From: Methylobacter sp.
Lineage (GTDB): Bacteria > Pseudomonadota > Gammaproteobacteria > Methylococcales > Methylomonadaceae
NCBI GenBank assembly: GCA_030653175.1
Contig: JAURZV010000054.1
Coordinates: 1-64,000 of the forward strand
DNA length: 64,000 bases
Direction of reading: 5' to 3'
A program made the translations under genes and the position numbers. Each line of letters begins with the position of its first letter. The first letter of the stretch is position 1. Positions 55,778 to 62,947 of the stretch are shown here, one piece after another. Below the pieces are notes generated by a model. That model was not told the DNA's origin. It searched no databases and saw nothing but the letters and a program-made list of their open reading frames with translations.

Positions 55778-56990
55778 GTCGGCTTCTCGCTTGTGGGCGC
55801 GAATTTATTCGCGCTCTTTTAACCTGCCACGCGAATAAATTCGCGCCCACAACAGTCCCTGCGTTTATTTCGGCGACTTCACTTTGCACCCGAAATAACA
55901 ATGCAACCGCACAGCACATGATCATCATGCTGCCGCCGCCATAACTCATCAACGGCAATGTCAGTCCTTTGGTTGGCAAAATCCCCATATTGACGCCCAT
56001 GTTAACGAACGACTGAAAGCCAAACCAAATCCCCAAACCATAGGCAACAAATGCGGAAAACCGTTGGCCCGCCTGTTCCGCAGCCACAGCTATTGCAAAA
56101 GTGCGCCATACCAAAACCGAAAATAAACCAATCACAGTAACCACGCCCAACAAACCCAATTCTTCCGCGATCACTGAAAACAAAAAATCTGTGTGGGCTT
56201 CGGGCAAATAAAATAGTTTTTGTACACCGCTACCCAAGCCCACGCCGAACCATTCCCCGCGCCCGAACGAAATAAGCGCCTGGACCAATTGAAATCCGGT
56301 TTTCAAAGGATCAGCCCATGGATCCATAAAACTGGTGACCCGAACCAGACGATAAGGCGAAAAATAAACCAGTAACATTGCCAGTACGCCAATTACCAAC
56401 AGCAGCACTATGAATTGAGATAATCTCGCTCCGGCTAAAAACATGATACCCATGGCTATCATTATAATAACGACGGCCGAGCCAAAATCCGGCTCCAGCA
56501 ACAACAACAAGCTGGCCACCGAAAACAGCCCCAGCGGTTTGACCAACCCGAAAGCCGCGTTCTGCACTGACTCCTGATATCGAGTTACATACCCGGCCAT
56601 ATAGATGACGGAAAAAAATTTGACCACTTCGGATACTTGTATCCTCATTCCTCCTATCGATAGCCAGCGCACACTGCCGTTAACCTTTACACCGAGACCG
56701 GGGATCAGCACAATAATCAGCAGCAGCAATCCTGCTATAAACAACCGGGGACCATTCTCTTCCCATACCCGCATTGGAACGGCCATCACGATACCGCCGA
56801 AAACCAGCCCCAATCCTATGTGCAGCAACTGCCGGAGAGGATAATACAAGCCGTTACCGGTCATTTTTATACCCAGATGCAATGATGCGGATGACACCAT
56901 CACATAGCCGATCAACAATAAACTGGTACTCACGATCAGCAATACCGGATCTAAATGAAATCGACCAATCCGTACTCGCGATAATCTCAT
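55770..56990 (-). CDS. ftsW: SEDS peptidoglycan polymerase FtsW
   Basis: A 406-aa protein with about ten membrane segments that polymerises lipid II with FtsI at the septum. Family signatures are YVMVSSASLHLG, LEPDFGSAVVIIMIAMGIMF, GSGVQKLFYLPEAHTDFLFS (about 238-257) and KGLTLPLMSYGGGSMMIM. The last 27 residues (GANLFAWQVKRARINSRPQA) come from a perfect palindrome. ATG at 56990 is preceded five bases upstream by GGAGGT that ends a family A repeat. Confidence 0.94.
   Translation of the reverse strand: MRLSRVRIGRFHLDPVLLIVSTSLLLIGYVMVSSASLHLGIKMTGNGLYYPLRQLLHIGLGLVFGGIVMAVPMRVWEENGPRLFIAGLLLLIIVLIPGLGVKVNGSVRWLSIGGMRIQVSEVVKFFSVIYMAGYVTRYQESVQNAAFGLVKPLGLFSVASLLLLLEPDFGSAVVIIMIAMGIMFLAGARLSQFIVLLLVIGVLAMLLVYFSPYRLVRVTSFMDPWADPLKTGFQLVQALISFGRGEWFGVGLGSGVQKLFYLPEAHTDFLFSVIAEELGLLGVVTVIGLFSVLVWRTFAIAVAAEQAGQRFSAFVAYGLGIWFGFQSFVNMGVNMGILPTKGLTLPLMSYGGGSMMIMCCAVALLFRVQSEVAEINAGTVVGANLFAWQVKRARINSRPQARSRHG
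55791..55852 (-). repeat. 62-bp perfect palindrome at the ftsW 3' end (family F)
   Basis: TTGTGGGCGCGAATTTATTC with GCG and its exact complement enclose 16 bp; all of it is inside the ftsW frame, just before murG. Confidence 0.88.
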
Positions 56991-56995
56991 TTACG

Positions 56996-57001
56996 ACCTC
57001 C
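56996..57001 (-). promoter_or_regulatory. Shine-Dalgarno of ftsW, made by a repeat end
   Basis: GGAGGT five bases before ATG. It is the terminal CCCTGGAGGTC of a family A-type repeat. Confidence 0.75.
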
Positions 57002-57147
57002 AGGGAGGGTGGGAGTGTCACAATTTGTAAGGAACAGATGCGACCGACCTCCAGCGATGGTGGCCGCGACTGTTCCAGGCAGTCGTCGGCGTTTCCTCCA
57101 TCCATGGAGGTCAAAAGTGCCGCAATCTGTAAGGAACAGAGGCGACC
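56996..57147 (-). repeat. Family A repeats in the murD-ftsW gap
   Basis: Two units in the orientation of the operon: a long one with GACCTCCATGGATGGAGGAA and GACTGCCTGGAACAGTC, and a short one with GTCGCATCTGTTCCTTAC. They occupy nearly the whole 178-bp gap. Confidence 0.82.
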
Positions 57148-57168
57148 ACTCTCCTAATAGCCGCTCGC

Positions 57169-58608
57169 TCATATGACCGCCACGGATGGCGGGAAACTGC
57201 CGGAGCGGTCAACCAACGCCAATACTGCTTTGGTAAATTTTTCGCCCCTATCCTGATAATTTTTATATTGATCAAGACTGGCGCATGCAGGAGACAGTAA
57301 GACGCTTTCGCCGACATCGGCAAGACCCGCTGCAATCTGTACCGCTTCTACCATATTGTCTGCCGAATAAACAGGGACGCAACCATTCAGGGCCTGCTTT
57401 ATCAGGTCCGCATCCTTACCCATCAACACCACGCTTTTTGCTTTTTCTTTGATCGCAGGCGTCAATTCATTCATGTCGGCGCCTTTCGCGTCACCACCGG
57501 CAATAAGAATCACCTTGCGCGCATAACCCTGCAATGCCGCAACGCAGGCTCCGATGTTGGTCGCTTTTGAGTCATTAACCCAGGTAACACCGCGTATTTC
57601 CGCAACACGCTGCATCCTGTGACTTAACCCTTTAAATTTTCGCAAGGCATCGCACATAATCTGCTCATCCAAGCCCACGGCCACGCCCAAGGCCAAGGCC
57701 GCCAAGGCATTTGCCGCGTTATGCCTGCCTTCAAGCGGCAATTCAGCCAGCGGCATCAGGCACGATTCGTTGTGCATCAGATATTCCGTATCGTCCTTGT
57801 ATGCAAGGTGGAAATCGGCTTTTTTGTTAATCGAGAAGGTAAATGCCTTTCTGCAGTCGTCCCGCATGGCATAGACAACAGGATCATCGGCATTGATGAC
57901 CATGACGCCATCGCCCCTGAAAATTCTTTGTTTTTCCCGTGCGTATTCGGCTAAATCGGCATGCCTGTCCAGATGATCGGCGCTGACATTGAGCACTGTC
58001 GCTGCAACAGCATTCAAGGCTGAAGTTCGCTCCAGTTGAAAACTTGACAGTTCCAGCACGTATAGTTGCGTATTTAACTCCAATAAATCCAAGGCCGGAG
58101 TTCCCAGATTTCCGCCTACGCCCACTTTCATCCCCGCCGCTTTTACCATTTCACCCAACATGGTGGTCACCGTGCTTTTGCCATTTGAACCAGTAATTGC
58201 AACGATTGGCGCTTCAACTGAGCAAGCAAACAAGTCAATATCGCTGACTATTTTCGAACCATTGGCAACGGCTTTAATGATCGCCTGTTCATTCAATGAC
58301 ACGCCGGGACTGATAACCAAATGCGTCGCCACCTTAAACGCGGCATCATCAAACCCTCCGGTAAACACCGGCGTATCGGGCATTTGCTGAAAAAGTTCAT
58401 CCATCATAGGCGGCTTGTGGCGGCTATCAGTAATGGCAAAGTTAAAGTTTAAGCCCTGCAAATAATGCGCAACCGAAATTCCCGTATTGCCAAGACCCAC
58501 AACCAAAACCTTGGCAGTTTCCGGATCCAAAGCAAAATTCTTTTTTAACAATGCGGTAATAGCTGCATTGCTTACAGAATTATGGAAAGAGGCGCGAGCT
58601 TTATTCAT
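57169..58608 (-). CDS. murD: UDP-N-acetylmuramoyl-L-alanine--D-glutamate ligase
   Basis: A 479-aa Mur ligase adding D-Glu. It has VVGLGNTGISVAHYLQGL (about 36-53), AITGSNGKSTVTTMLGEM (about 136-153), NVSADHLDRH and VTWVNDSKATNIGA. The C-terminus VDRSGSFPPSVAVI is a short family A-like segment beyond the usual end. E. coli MurD has 438 aa; part of the excess is at the N-terminus. Four bases after the stop of murD's upstream neighbour order, it follows mraY by 3 bp. Confidence 0.95.
   Translation of the reverse strand: MNKARASFHNSVSNAAITALLKKNFALDPETAKVLVVGLGNTGISVAHYLQGLNFNFAITDSRHKPPMMDELFQQMPDTPVFTGGFDDAAFKVATHLVISPGVSLNEQAIIKAVANGSKIVSDIDLFACSVEAPIVAITGSNGKSTVTTMLGEMVKAAGMKVGVGGNLGTPALDLLELNTQLYVLELSSFQLERTSALNAVAATVLNVSADHLDRHADLAEYAREKQRIFRGDGVMVINADDPVVYAMRDDCRKAFTFSINKKADFHLAYKDDTEYLMHNESCLMPLAELPLEGRHNAANALAALALGVAVGLDEQIMCDALRKFKGLSHRMQRVAEIRGVTWVNDSKATNIGACVAALQGYARKVILIAGGDAKGADMNELTPAIKEKAKSVVLMGKDADLIKQALNGCVPVYSADNMVEAVQIAAGLADVGESVLLSPACASLDQYKNYQDRGEKFTKAVLALVDRSGSFPPSVAVI
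57175..57210 (-). repeat. Short family A-like repeat at the murD 3' end
   Basis: GACCGC and GCGGTC bound TTTCCCGCCATCCG; encodes DRSGSFPPSVAV. Confidence 0.65.
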
Positions 58609-58611
58609 TTC

Positions 58612-59694
58612 TTATCTCAGTTTCAAGGTAGCCAAACCGATCAGCACCAGAATGACGGTAATAATCCAGAATCGCACGATAACCCGAGGTTCCGGCCAGC
58701 CTTTCAATTCAAAATGATGATGTATCGGCGCCATACGAAAAACGCGCTTTCCGGTCATTTTGAACGAGGCCACCTGAATAATCACCGATACCGTTTCCAT
58801 GACAAATACACCGCCCATAATCATTAATACGATTTCCTGCCTAACCAGCACCGCCAATACGCCTAAAGCCGCGCCCAGCGCCAGCGCGCCGACATCGCCC
58901 ATGAACACCATTGCGGGATAGGCGTTAAACCACAAAAAACCCAATCCGGCACCGACTAAAGCGGCACAAAAAACAATGAGTTCCCCTGCATTAGGCAAAT
59001 AGGGTATTGCCAGATATTGTGAGAAGGTCACATGCCCCGATAAATACGCAAAAATCCCCAGGCCGGTGGCGACCATCACGGTCGGCATAATCGCCAGTCC
59101 GTCCAGTCCATCGGTCAAGTTGACTGCGTTGCTGGTTCCGACAATGACAAAATAGGTCAGAACTATATATATCCAGCCCATATCCAGCATGACGTCTTTA
59201 AAGAACGGGACAATCAATTGCGTTTCTGCCGGCAGTATTGCGGTTTTGTACAGAAAAACAGCCGCCATTAGACCTATAACAGATTGCCAGGAATATTTGG
59301 CTTTAGCCGACAAACCGTCACTGTTGCCCTTGATGACTTTTCTATAATCATCGACAAACCCGATAATGCCGTAACCCATGGTCACCAGCAAAATAACCCA
59401 TATATAGCGGTTGCCCAGATCTGCCCACAACAGCGTGCTGAATGCTATTGCGACCAGTATCAAGGCTCCGCCCATGGTAGGCGTACCGGCCTTCTCGTAA
59501 TGCGATTGAGGACCCAACGTACGGATACTTTGCCCGATTTTGTTGCGGCTCAGTTTCCTGATCATTACCGGCCCGATAATAAAAGAAATGACCAGCGAGG
59601 TTAAGGCCCCGAGAATGGCGCGAAAGGTCAGATAATGAAATACCCTGAAACCACCATCAAAGGTCATCAAATAATCTGCAAAATAAAGTAACAT
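58612..59694 (-). CDS. mraY: Phospho-N-acetylmuramoyl-pentapeptide-transferase
   Basis: A 360-aa membrane enzyme that makes lipid I. About ten membrane segments. Conserved catalytic pieces are [39 protein letters not shown] (Asp pair), [16 protein letters not shown] and the cytosolic loop [15 protein letters not shown]. Length equals E. coli MraY (360 aa). No repeat insert is seen in this gene. Confidence 0.97.
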   Translation of the reverse strand: MLLYFADYLMTFDGGFRVFHYLTFRAILGALTSLVISFIIGPVMIRKLSRNKIGQSIRTLGPQSHYEKAGTPTMGGALILVAIAFSTLLWADLGNRYIWVILLVTMGYGIIGFVDDYRKVIKGNSDGLSAKAKYSWQSVIGLMAAVFLYKTAILPAETQLIVPFFKDVMLDMGWIYIVLTYFVIVGTSNAVNLTDGLDGLAIMPTVMVATGLGIFAYLSGHVTFSQYLAIPYLPNAGELIVFCAALVGAGLGFLWFNAYPAMVFMGDVGALALGAALGVLAVLVRQEIVLMIMGGVFVMETVSVIIQVASFKMTGKRVFRMAPIHHHFELKGWPEPRVIVRFWIITVILVLIGLATLKLR

Positions 59695-59710
59695 TATTTA
59701 TTTCCTGAAG

Positions 59711-59809
59711 TTTTGCCTACATGGATGTAGGTAAGGCAGATAAGGCTCCTGCTATATCTGCATTCACCGCATCCCTGTGGTTCGGGCGTGAGCAGGAGCG
59801 GAAGCTTTC
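59711..59809 (-). repeat. Family C repeat with nested insert at the murF 3' end
   Basis: The outer parts (GAAAGCTTCCGCTCCTGCTC and CCTTACCTACATCCATGTAG) match family C; about 47 bp of other sequence with GCAGATATAGCAGGAGCC sits between them. It encodes the last 30 residues of MurF. Confidence 0.78.
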
Positions 59810-61300
59810 AACCAAAGCGGCCACTACATTCTCCATGCGCTGAGCCCTTGACCCCTTGATCAAAATCGCTTCATCACCTTTTAGTTCTTGCTTTAACACT
59901 TCAATTAAATCATTTTGGGTGTCAAAAAAAGTGGCTCCTTTGCCAAAAATCTTTACAGTATTTCGGGCATCAGAACCTACAGCCAGAAGACGCACGACAC
60001 CACTTGATTTAATTAGTTCGCCCATTTGTTCATGTATTTTTGGGCTTTCAGGCCCCAACTCGCCAAAAGCCCCTAAGACCAGCCAACGCTTCCCGTCACA
60101 GTTAGCCAGCACATCCAGCGCGGCTTTAAGTGACGCGGAATTAGCGTTATAAGTATCATCAATGACGATATTGCCTAACCGACTTACCAGCGGCTGCAAT
60201 CGTCCTGTGACCGGCTTTACGCTTTCCAGTCCCTGCTTGATCTGTTGCGGATCGATGCCCAGCGCCAGGCATGCCGCGGTTGCCGCCAATGCGTTGACGA
60301 CATTATGTCGACCCGCCAGTCTTAGTTTTACCGTCAACTCGCCTGCTGCGGTCACTAATTCAAAGGAAGTAGCGAACGCATGATTAATAATTTCCGTTTT
60401 AACGGAATGCGCCGTCACAGTTGCCCGCTCATCCATCCCAAACGACATGACCTTTCTTGTTCCGGCTACCGATTTCCAGTAGTCGAAATAGGCATCATCG
60501 CGATTAAGAACCGCCACGCCGTCCTGTTTAAGTGTCTGGATTATTTCCCCTTTCGCTTTGGCGACACCGTCAACGCTGCCGAAACCTTCTATATGAGCGG
60601 CTCCCACATTGGTAATGATCGCAACATCAGCCTGCGCATATTGACTGGTATATTCAATTTCGCCGGGATGGTTTGCGCCCATCTCGATGACTGCATACCG
60701 GTGTTGTTCGCTCAAGCGCAACAAAGTTAAGGGTACGCCGATGTCATTATTCAAATTACCTTGGGTAAACAGCGTATTACCATGTGTTGGATCAGAAGCG
60801 CCCAGTATCGCCGCCACCATTTCCTTGACCGTGGTTTTGCCGTTACTGCCGGTAATACCGACGACCGCCAGGGATGGTGGAAGTGTCGCAATCGGTAGGG
60901 AACCGATGCGACCGACCGCCAGGGATGGTGGCCGAGACTGCTCCCGGCAGTCCTCGGCATTTCCTCCATCCATGGAGGTCAGAAGTGTCGCAATCCCGAC
61001 CGATACTGACGCTTTTTTTCGCCAGGCTCCCGCCAATTCAGCCAATGCCAGTCGCGTATCGTCAACAACGATATGCGGTATCGTTGCGGTAATGCCTTGA
61101 TGCACGATTGCCGCTGCGGCCCCGGCTTGCTCCGCCTCGGCCACAAATTCATTGCCATCGAAGTTATGGCCTTTAATCGCAACATAAAGCTGTCCCGGCT
61201 TTATCGCTCTTGTATCAATACTGACCGATGAGATGACACCATCTTCCCCGACCAACTTCCCCTGCACATATGCCGCAATTTCACTCAACATCATATTCAT
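59717..61300 (-). CDS. murF: UDP-MurNAc-tripeptide--D-Ala-D-Ala ligase MurF with two repeat-derived segments
   Basis: A 527-aa Mur ligase completing the pentapeptide precursor; E. coli MurF has 452 aa. The N-terminal domain (SIDTRAIKPGQLYVAIKGHN) ends near residue 100. Residues about 102-146 (MDGGNAEDCREQSRPPSLAV, GSLPIATLPPSLAV) are family A repeats, and directly after them comes the P-loop strand VVGITGSNGKTTVKEMVA. The central and C-terminal domains (NVGAAHIEGFGSVDGVAKAK, IDDTYNANSASLKAALDVLA) look normal. The last 30 residues come from family C. Its ATG overlaps the murE stop. Confidence 0.95.
   Translation of the reverse strand: MNMMLSEIAAYVQGKLVGEDGVISSVSIDTRAIKPGQLYVAIKGHNFDGNEFVAEAEQAGAAAAIVHQGITATIPHIVVDDTRLALAELAGAWRKKASVSVGIATLLTSMDGGNAEDCREQSRPPSLAVGRIGSLPIATLPPSLAVVGITGSNGKTTVKEMVAAILGASDPTHGNTLFTQGNLNNDIGVPLTLLRLSEQHRYAVIEMGANHPGEIEYTSQYAQADVAIITNVGAAHIEGFGSVDGVAKAKGEIIQTLKQDGVAVLNRDDAYFDYWKSVAGTRKVMSFGMDERATVTAHSVKTEIINHAFATSFELVTAAGELTVKLRLAGRHNVVNALAATAACLALGIDPQQIKQGLESVKPVTGRLQPLVSRLGNIVIDDTYNANSASLKAALDVLANCDGKRWLVLGAFGELGPESPKIHEQMGELIKSSGVVRLLAVGSDARNTVKIFGKGATFFDTQNDLIEVLKQELKGDEAILIKGSRAQRMENVVAALVESFRSCSRPNHRDAVNADIAGALSALPTSM
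60863..60998 (-). repeat. Family A repeats inside murF, in frame
   Basis: 136 bp with one long and one short unit in sense orientation. The short unit has GGTCGCATCGGTTCCCTACC and GATTGCGACACTTCCACC; the long unit has CCTCCATGGATGGAGGAAAT and GACTGCCGGGAGCAGTC. Confidence 0.9.
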
Positions 61301-62946
61301 CGTTCGCCTTCGACTGCATGGATGCAGGAGCCATTACCGAGAGCCTTGTACCTTTCGTCTTGAACCTTGCGCCTGTCCAACGCATCCATCACAACTTCCC
61401 TGTCGCTGAAAGGTACGCACACGCCATTGCTTTCCTGATATTGCTCATGGCCTTTGCCCGCAATCACAATGCAATCATTTTTAGTCGCACTTGCCACCAC
61501 TTTTTGTATCGCCTGCTCTCTGTTTTGAATAACTTCAACCTTCGCTGATCTGCAACCGGCCAAAATATCATTGACTATATCCAGCCCGTTTTCGTAACGC
61601 GGGTTATCATCGGTAATAACCACATGATCCGCCCATCGTTCTGCAATTTTTCCCATTTGCGAACGTTTACCCGTATCCCTGTTTCCGCCACAACCGAAAA
61701 CCACCCATAAAGCCTGTTTGCAATGCTTGCGCAAGCTGGATAAAACCTTGTCCAAGGCATCCGGGGTGTGGGCATAATCCACAAAAATCAATGGATCAGT
61801 CTCCGCCCCAAAACGTTCCATGCGGCCAACAACCGGCTCGATATTGGCAAGTCTTTTAGCGGCCTCGGCAACTGCTCCATGCGTTGCTCTACCTCCTGCA
61901 TCCATGCAGTCGTCATTCAATGACTCCCCCATAGCCAGCATGACGGTCAAAACGGCCAGGACGTTCTCTATATTAAAGTCGCCGTATAGCGGCACTTTCA
62001 CCCGCTGAAGTTCATCCCGAAAACGCACATCAAATTCGATGCCGTCCATTTTGTGCCGTATATTTTCTGCATTAACACACTCGCCTGAATCCGCTATTTT
62101 TCCCTTAACGCTAAATTGCCATAGCTGCACCGACTCGGGTACTGCGGCGATAATCCGCTCGCTGTAATCGTCATCCAAATTCACCGCCGCGAAAGCTAAA
62201 CCCGGCGCTTTCAATAACGCCAGCTTGGCCTGCACATAAGCGTCCATCGTGCCGTGATAATCCAGATGATCGCGACTGATATTGGTAAATACCGCGCCTT
62301 TAAATATCACGCCGTTGACCCGGCCTTGTTCCAAACCATGCGAGGAAACTTCCATCGCCACCGTGCGCTTTTTGTTCTTTGCTAATTCAGCCAGTATTTT
62401 CTGAATTGCCAGCGCATCGGGCGTGGTATTCAGCGTCTTGCTGAGCTTGCCCCACTCTCCCCAGCCGAGTGTCCCTATAATCCCGCAGTCATCCAGCATC
62501 TGACTCAAAAACTGGCTGCAAGACGTTTTGCCATTAGTGCCGGTAATGCCGATAACCGTCATAAACCGGGATGGATCGCCATAAAAACGCGCAGCCAGTT
62601 CGCCCAACTTTAAGCCCAGATTTTCCACTGCGATCATCGGCACAAGAGTAGCTGTGTTGGGTTGCAAGGCCTCTACCAGCTGCCGACCATTCCCGGCCGG
62701 ATCAAAAATTACCGCACAGGCTCCGTTATTAATAGCCTGTTCAACATGCACCAAGCCATGCTGCTTGGCTCCGGCCAAAGCAACAAATACATCTCCGCTA
62801 ACTACTTCCCGACTATCCAAAGCCAAACCGGCGACCACCAAGGATGGTGAAAGCATATCCTCCTGATCCGGGAACGAGACCAGCCCGTTTAATAAATCTT
62901 TCAGCCGCAGCACACCGCTACGCGGTTCCTTCAGTCCTGTCTTCAT
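61297..62946 (-). CDS. murE: UDP-MurNAc-L-Ala-D-Glu--meso-DAP ligase MurE with family B insert
   Basis: A 549-aa Mur ligase (E. coli 495 aa). P-loop VIGITGTNGKTSCSQFLS (about 131-148), carbamylated-Lys region, VGRMERFG and the meso-DAP motif TDDNPRYENG are present, so the third peptide residue is meso-diaminopimelate. Residues about 345-360 (DDCMDAGGRATHGAVA) are a family B repeat between MLAMGESLN and EAAKRLANIEPVVGRM. The end GNGSCIHAVEGER contains an inverted partial copy. A possible degenerate family A piece encodes LSPSLVVAG near residue 40. It starts one base after the ftsI stop. Confidence 0.95.
   Translation of the reverse strand: MKTGLKEPRSGVLRLKDLLNGLVSFPDQEDMLSPSLVVAGLALDSREVVSGDVFVALAGAKQHGLVHVEQAINNGACAVIFDPAGNGRQLVEALQPNTATLVPMIAVENLGLKLGELAARFYGDPSRFMTVIGITGTNGKTSCSQFLSQMLDDCGIIGTLGWGEWGKLSKTLNTTPDALAIQKILAELAKNKKRTVAMEVSSHGLEQGRVNGVIFKGAVFTNISRDHLDYHGTMDAYVQAKLALLKAPGLAFAAVNLDDDYSERIIAAVPESVQLWQFSVKGKIADSGECVNAENIRHKMDGIEFDVRFRDELQRVKVPLYGDFNIENVLAVLTVMLAMGESLNDDCMDAGGRATHGAVAEAAKRLANIEPVVGRMERFGAETDPLIFVDYAHTPDALDKVLSSLRKHCKQALWVVFGCGGNRDTGKRSQMGKIAERWADHVVITDDNPRYENGLDIVNDILAGCRSAKVEVIQNREQAIQKVVASATKNDCIVIAGKGHEQYQESNGVCVPFSDREVVMDALDRRKVQDERYKALGNGSCIHAVEGER
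61312..61340 (+). repeat. Partial family B repeat at the murE 3' end, inverted
   Basis: CGACTGCATGGATGCAGGAG on the plus strand, opposite to the sense copy at 61867; encodes SCIHAVE in MurE. Confidence 0.6.
61867..61914 (-). repeat. 48-bp family B repeat inside murE, in frame
   Basis: 47 of 48 bases equal the copy at 52798-52845 in murB. It has no stop and is exactly 16 codons. Confidence 0.92.
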
Positions 62947-62947
62947 G

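Noticed and set aside
57111-57335. Small frames in the murD-ftsW gap
   Set aside because: They consist of family A repeats and have no independent support.
62838-62890. Definite family A repeat in the murE N-terminus
   Set aside because: TTCACCATCCTTGGTGGTC is similar, but the segment falls where MurE normally has sequence and the match is weak; kept only as a possibility.
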